Source: Pseudomonas sp.
Lineage (GTDB): Bacteria; Pseudomonadota; Gammaproteobacteria; Pseudomonadales; Pseudomonadaceae
DNA length: 17,775 nt
Direction of reading: 5' to 3'
Assembly (NCBI GenBank): GCA_029239415.1
Contig: JAQZAY010000046.1
Span: 1-17,775, forward strand
The position numbers and the translations under genes are program-made. Positions within the stretch are counted from its first letter, which is position 1. Each line of letters opens with the position of its first letter. Positions 14,814 through 17,775 of this stretch are shown piece after piece. Below the pieces are notes generated by a model. That model did not search any database and was not told where the DNA came from. It worked only from the letters and a program-made list of their open reading frames with translations.

Positions 14814-15257
14814 ATGGCTGAGCATGACGACATACTGACTGACGCCGAACGAGAGGCGTTGGCCATGGTGAGTGTGCCCCCTGCATCGACGCAGAAGGTG
14901 CTGATAGTGGACGACAACGCGGTCAATCGCGAGGCGCTGTGCCTTTACCTGAAAAGCAAGGGGCTCGACTGCATCGGTGCCGATGGAGCCCAGGAGGCCC
15001 TTGAGCGTCTGCAGCGCGAGCCGCGCATCGGCGTGATGATCACCGACCTGCGCATGGTGCCCCAGGATGGCATCGAGCTGATCCGGCAGATCCGTGAGTC
15101 AGAGCGCGCGGCGCTGTCGATCATCGTTGTGTCGGGGGAAACCGATGTGAACGAGGCGGTCAACGTCATGCATCTCGGGGTCGTGGACTTCCTGCTCAAG
15201 CCGGTGGACCTGGACAAGTTGCTGGGGCTGGTGAGGAAGGAGCTGAGGCTGCCGTAG
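14814..15257 (+). CDS. Single-domain response regulator (CheY-like receiver)
   Basis: The 147-residue product is a receiver domain after a short N-terminal extension of about 28 residues. All receiver residues are visible: the acidic pair D33/D34 in LIVDDN, phospho-acceptor D78 in MITDLRM, S107 in VVSGE and K129 in LLKPVD. It has no DNA-binding or enzymatic output domain, so it probably signals by protein contact or acts within a phosphorelay. No histidine kinase lies in the window. I chose ATG 14814 (weak GGGA before it); an ATG two codons upstream and a TTG at 14754 are less likely. It is divergent from the CBS/DUF294 gene and convergent with glcB. Confidence 0.88.
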   Translation: MAEHDDILTDAEREALAMVSVPPASTQKVLIVDDNAVNREALCLYLKSKGLDCIGADGAQEALERLQREPRIGVMITDLRMVPQDGIELIRQIRESERAALSIIVVSGETDVNEAVNVMHLGVVDFLLKPVDLDKLLGLVRKELRLP

Positions 15258-15260
15258 GAA

Positions 15261-15284
15261 CGACGAAACGCCGCTCCTGCAAAG
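15261..15284. repeat. Degenerate REP-like element between convergent genes
   Basis: This 24-base stretch contains CGCCGCTCCTGCAAAGG-type sequence, resembling one side of the abundant P. putida extragenic palindromes that contain CGCTCCTACAGG. It lies in the 44-base gap between the response regulator stop and the glcB stop, a typical REP location. The stem (CGACG, AAA, CGCCG) is imperfect by one pair, so it may be a decayed copy that also aids termination. The match is from memory. Confidence 0.4.
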
Positions 15285-15301
15285 GCGCGCCCCTGGCCTG
15301 G

Positions 15302-17479
15302 CTAGTTCCTGGCGAGCGCCTTGAACTCGCGGCGCCGACGGTGCAGTACCGGCTCGGTATAGCCGTTCGGCTGCCTGGCCCCTTCGACCACCAGCTCCAC
15401 TGCGGCCTGGAAGGCGATATTGCTGTCGAAGTCCGGTGCCAGCGGGCGGTACAGTGGGTCATTGGCATTCTGCCGGTCGACTACCTGCGCCATGCGCTTG
15501 AGGCTCTGCATCACCTGGTCTTCGCTGACCACGCCATGGCGCAGCCAGTTGGCCAGCAACTGGCTGGAGATCCGCAGGGTGGCGCGGTCTTCCATCAGGC
15601 CGACATCGTTGATGTCCGGTACCTTCGAGCACCCTACGCCCTGGTCGATCCAGCGCACCACGTAGCCCAGGATGCCCTGGGCGTTGTTGTCCAGCTCGTT
15701 GCGGATTTCTTCGTCGGACCAGTTGATATCAGTGGCCAGCGGGATGCTCAGGATATCGTCGACCGATGCGGGGGTGCGCTGGGCCAGCTCGGCCTGGCGC
15801 GCCTGCACATCGACCTGATGGTAGTGCAGGGCATGCAGGGTCGCGGCAGTCGGCGAGGGGACCCACGCGGTATTGGCGCCTGCCAATGGGTGAGCGATTT
15901 TCTGCTCGAGCATCGCCGCCATCAGGTCAGGCATGGCCCACATGCCCTTGCCGATCTGCGCGCGGCCCTGCAGGCCGGTGGCAAGGCCTACGTCGACGTT
16001 GTTGTTCTCGTAGGCACCAATCCACTTCTCGTTCTTCATGACGCCCTTGCGCACAACGGCGCCGGCTTCCATGGAGGTATGAATTTCGTCGCCGGTACGG
16101 TCGAGGAAACCGGTATTGATGAACACCACGCGCTCGGCGGCGGCCTTGATGCAGGCCTTGAGGTTGACCGAAGTGCGGCGCTCCTCGTCCATGATGCCGA
16201 CTTTCAGGGTGTTGCGCGGCAGCCCGAGCACGTCCTCGACGCGGCCGAACAGCTCATTGGTGAAGGCGGCTTCTTCCGGGCCGTGCATCTTCGGCTTGAC
16301 GATGTAGACCGAACCGGTGCGGCTGTTCTTGCGACTGTTGTTGCCGTTGAGATTGTGCACCGCGGCCAGGCTGGTCATCAGGCCATCGAGAATGCCCTCG
16401 GGCACTTCGTTGCCGTCCTTGTCCAGGATAGCGTCGATGGTCATCAGGTGGCCGACGTTGCGCACGAACAGCAGCGAACGGCCATGCAGGGTGATTTGTC
16501 CACCGTTGGGCGTGCTGTACTGGCGGTCCGGATTCATGGTGCGGGTGAAGGTAGTGCCGCCCTTGCTGACGCTTTCGGACAGATCGCCTTTCATCAGGCC
16601 CAGCCAGTTGCGATAGACCACGACCTTGTCGTCGGCATCGACGGCGGCGACAGAGTCTTCGCAGTCCATGATGGTGGTCAGGGCGGACTCCATGAGGATG
16701 TCCTTGACGCCCGCGGCATCGGTGCTGCCCACCGGGGTGTTGGCATCGACCTGGATTTCGAAGTGCAGGCCGTTGTGCTTGAGCAGGATGGCGGTCGGCG
16801 CGTCGGGCTCGCCCTGGAAACCAATCAGCTGGCCTTCATTGCGCAGCCCGCTTGCCGTGCCGGCCTTGAGCGCAACCAGCAGCTTGCCGGCTTCGATGCG
16901 ATAGGCGCTGGCGTCGACGTGGGAGCCGTTTTCCAGGGGCGCGGCCTGGTCGAGGAAGGCACGACCGAAGGCGATGACCTTGTTGCCGCGAAGTGTGTTG
17001 TAGCCCTTGCCCTTTTCGGCGCCGCCCTCATCGCTGATGGCGTCGGTGCCGTACAAGGCATCGTACAGCGAGCCCCAGCGTGCGTTGGAGGCATTGAGGG
17101 CGAAGCGGGCGTTCATCACCGGTACTACCAGCTGCGGGCCAGCCATGCGGGCGATTTCCTCGTCGACGTTCTGCGTCGTCGCCTGGAAGTCATCGGCGGG
17201 CGGCAGCAGGTAGCCGATCTCCTGGAGGAAGCTCTTGTAGCCGGCGGCATCAAAGGCCTGGCCCTTGCGCGCCTGGTGCCAGGCATCGATCTGCGCTTGC
17301 AGGGCGTCGCGCTTGGCCAGCAGGGCTTTGTTCTTGGGAGCGAGGTCGTGGATGATTTCTTCTGCACCGGCCCAGAACTGCTCGGCGACGATGCCGGTCC
17401 CGGGGATGGCTTCGTCGTTGACGAAGTCGTACAGGACCTTGGCGACCTGAAGGCCACCGACTTGAACGTGTTCAGTCAT
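15302..17479 (-). CDS. glcB: Malate synthase G
   Basis: GlcB condenses glyoxylate with acetyl-CoA to malate in the cytoplasm, serving glycolate/glyoxylate use and the glyoxylate cycle. The product is 725 residues, against 723 for E. coli MSG. It shows the TIM-barrel segments [33 protein letters not shown] and [12 protein letters not shown]. It then has [22 protein letters not shown], in which the catalytic base is D631 and the reactive cysteine is C617, the same numbers as in E. coli. The ATG at 17479 has GAGG 6 nt upstream and is preferred over a GTG four codons earlier. It stands alone, without the glcDEF glycolate oxidase genes in view. Confidence 0.98.
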   Translation of the reverse strand: MTEHVQVGGLQVAKVLYDFVNDEAIPGTGIVAEQFWAGAEEIIHDLAPKNKALLAKRDALQAQIDAWHQARKGQAFDAAGYKSFLQEIGYLLPPADDFQATTQNVDEEIARMAGPQLVVPVMNARFALNASNARWGSLYDALYGTDAISDEGGAEKGKGYNTLRGNKVIAFGRAFLDQAAPLENGSHVDASAYRIEAGKLLVALKAGTASGLRNEGQLIGFQGEPDAPTAILLKHNGLHFEIQVDANTPVGSTDAAGVKDILMESALTTIMDCEDSVAAVDADDKVVVYRNWLGLMKGDLSESVSKGGTTFTRTMNPDRQYSTPNGGQITLHGRSLLFVRNVGHLMTIDAILDKDGNEVPEGILDGLMTSLAAVHNLNGNNSRKNSRTGSVYIVKPKMHGPEEAAFTNELFGRVEDVLGLPRNTLKVGIMDEERRTSVNLKACIKAAAERVVFINTGFLDRTGDEIHTSMEAGAVVRKGVMKNEKWIGAYENNNVDVGLATGLQGRAQIGKGMWAMPDLMAAMLEQKIAHPLAGANTAWVPSPTAATLHALHYHQVDVQARQAELAQRTPASVDDILSIPLATDINWSDEEIRNELDNNAQGILGYVVRWIDQGVGCSKVPDINDVGLMEDRATLRISSQLLANWLRHGVVSEDQVMQSLKRMAQVVDRQNANDPLYRPLAPDFDSNIAFQAAVELVVEGARQPNGYTEPVLHRRRREFKALARN

Positions 17480-17485
17480 TGCTTG

Positions 17486-17489
17486 CCTC
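17486..17489 (-). promoter_or_regulatory. Ribosome-binding site that sets the glcB start
   Basis: GAGG on the minus strand lies 6 nt before the ATG at 17479. It would overlap the alternative GTG at 17491, so it decides for the ATG. Confidence 0.7.
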
Positions 17490-17538
17490 ACTCTGCTCAG
17501 CTATTTCGCTTCATCGTACAGACATCGACACGACGGTT

Positions 17539-17576
17539 TGTAGTCCACGCAAAGGCATACTACATGATGCCTTGCG
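17539..17576. promoter_or_regulatory. Interleaved inverted repeats upstream of glcB
   Basis: Two inverted repeats overlap here, 60 to 97 bases upstream of the glcB ATG. The first pairs TGTAGT (17539-17544) with ACTACA (17559-17564) across 14 bases. The second pairs CGCAAAGGCAT (17548-17558) with ATGCCTTGCG (17567-17576), with one extra base in the left arm. The TGTAGT/ACTACA half-sites are the same as in the two palindromes upstream of aceE, but their spacing differs (14 against 3). The position fits an operator for glcB; the factor is unknown. Confidence 0.45.
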
Positions 17577-17775
17577 CTTGTGAATATCGGGCCAAAAGCG
17601 TCGCGCTGCGACCCGTTGGCCGCTCGAAGTCACGCTGGGAGTGAGTATGTTCGCAAAAACCTTATGGATTGTTCCAGATAAATCTTAAAACGGTACACGA
17701 TTTATTGCGCGATGCGCCTGCGGCAGGATGCCGCGCCTTGCCTATACTTTCCCGGCGTCCTGTGTGATCACCGGG
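17577..17775. other. Right-end intergenic sequence without a recognisable gene
   Basis: I see no credible coding region here. An AT-rich patch (about 17650-17705) stands out from the surroundings. GCGGCA/TGCCGC (17720-17725 and 17729-17734) forms a small stem, and TATACT at 17743-17748 looks like a -10 element pointing right toward a gene beyond the window, though no good -35 is visible. Confidence 0.3.

Noticed and set aside
15286..15293. GGCGCGCC palindrome near the end of glcB as a regulatory site
   Set aside because: An 8-base GC palindrome is expected by chance in DNA of this composition.
15341..17644. Open frame of 767 codons on the plus strand, opposite glcB
   Set aside because: It is the antisense shadow of malate synthase G, whose catalytic residues are all in place. 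It lacks a ribosome site and any recognisable motif.

Overview
The window is a high-GC chromosomal segment from a gammaproteobacterium, almost certainly a Pseudomonas of the P. putida group. This rests on gene content and order: aceE | glnE - waaF - waaC - waaG - waaP - core kinases, then an exonuclease, a CBS/DUF294 protein, a response regulator and glcB. It also rests on GC-rich third codon positions and on the lack of ilvE between glnE and waaF, which I recall being present in P. aeruginosa. No rRNA, tRNA, CRISPR array, transposase or phage gene is visible. It reads as core genome, not as a genomic island.

Left part (1-3360). The first 13 codons of aceE (pyruvate dehydrogenase E1) run leftward off the edge. 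A 383-base divergent intergenic region follows, carrying two near-identical palindromes of the GntR/FadR operator type. Then comes full-length glnE, the bifunctional glutamine synthetase adenylyltransferase/removase.

LPS core cluster (3511-10471). Seven rightward genes have no spacer base between them: waaF, waaC, waaG, waaP, a WapP-like kinase, a WapQ/InaA-like kinase and a 480-residue protein with two kinase-like halves. Each junction abuts or overlaps by 1 or 4 nt. They would build the heptose inner core, add the first outer-core sugar and phosphorylate the heptoses on the cytoplasmic face of the inner membrane. Five kinase-like domains are encoded in a row, and one lacks the usual catalytic aspartate.

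Middle part (10444-14593, all leftward). A CBS/DUF294 nucleotidyltransferase-like protein overlaps a DEDDh exonuclease by 4 nt. Downstream lie a PepSY-type four-helix membrane protein and a small two-helix membrane protein, also overlapping by 4 nt. A possible 40-codon third reading frame follows and runs into the 3' end of the kinase cluster.

Right part (14814-17775). A single-domain response regulator is divergent from the CBS gene and convergent with glcB (malate synthase G, 725 residues, with catalytic residues at the E. coli positions). The glcB upstream region holds interleaved inverted repeats. One pair reuses the TGTAGT/ACTACA half-sites seen upstream of aceE, though with different spacing.

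No wholly new system is evident. The best leads are the shared operator-like motif at two central carbon genes, the kinase array with an atypical member, and the unexplained coding-like tail at 10444-10566.
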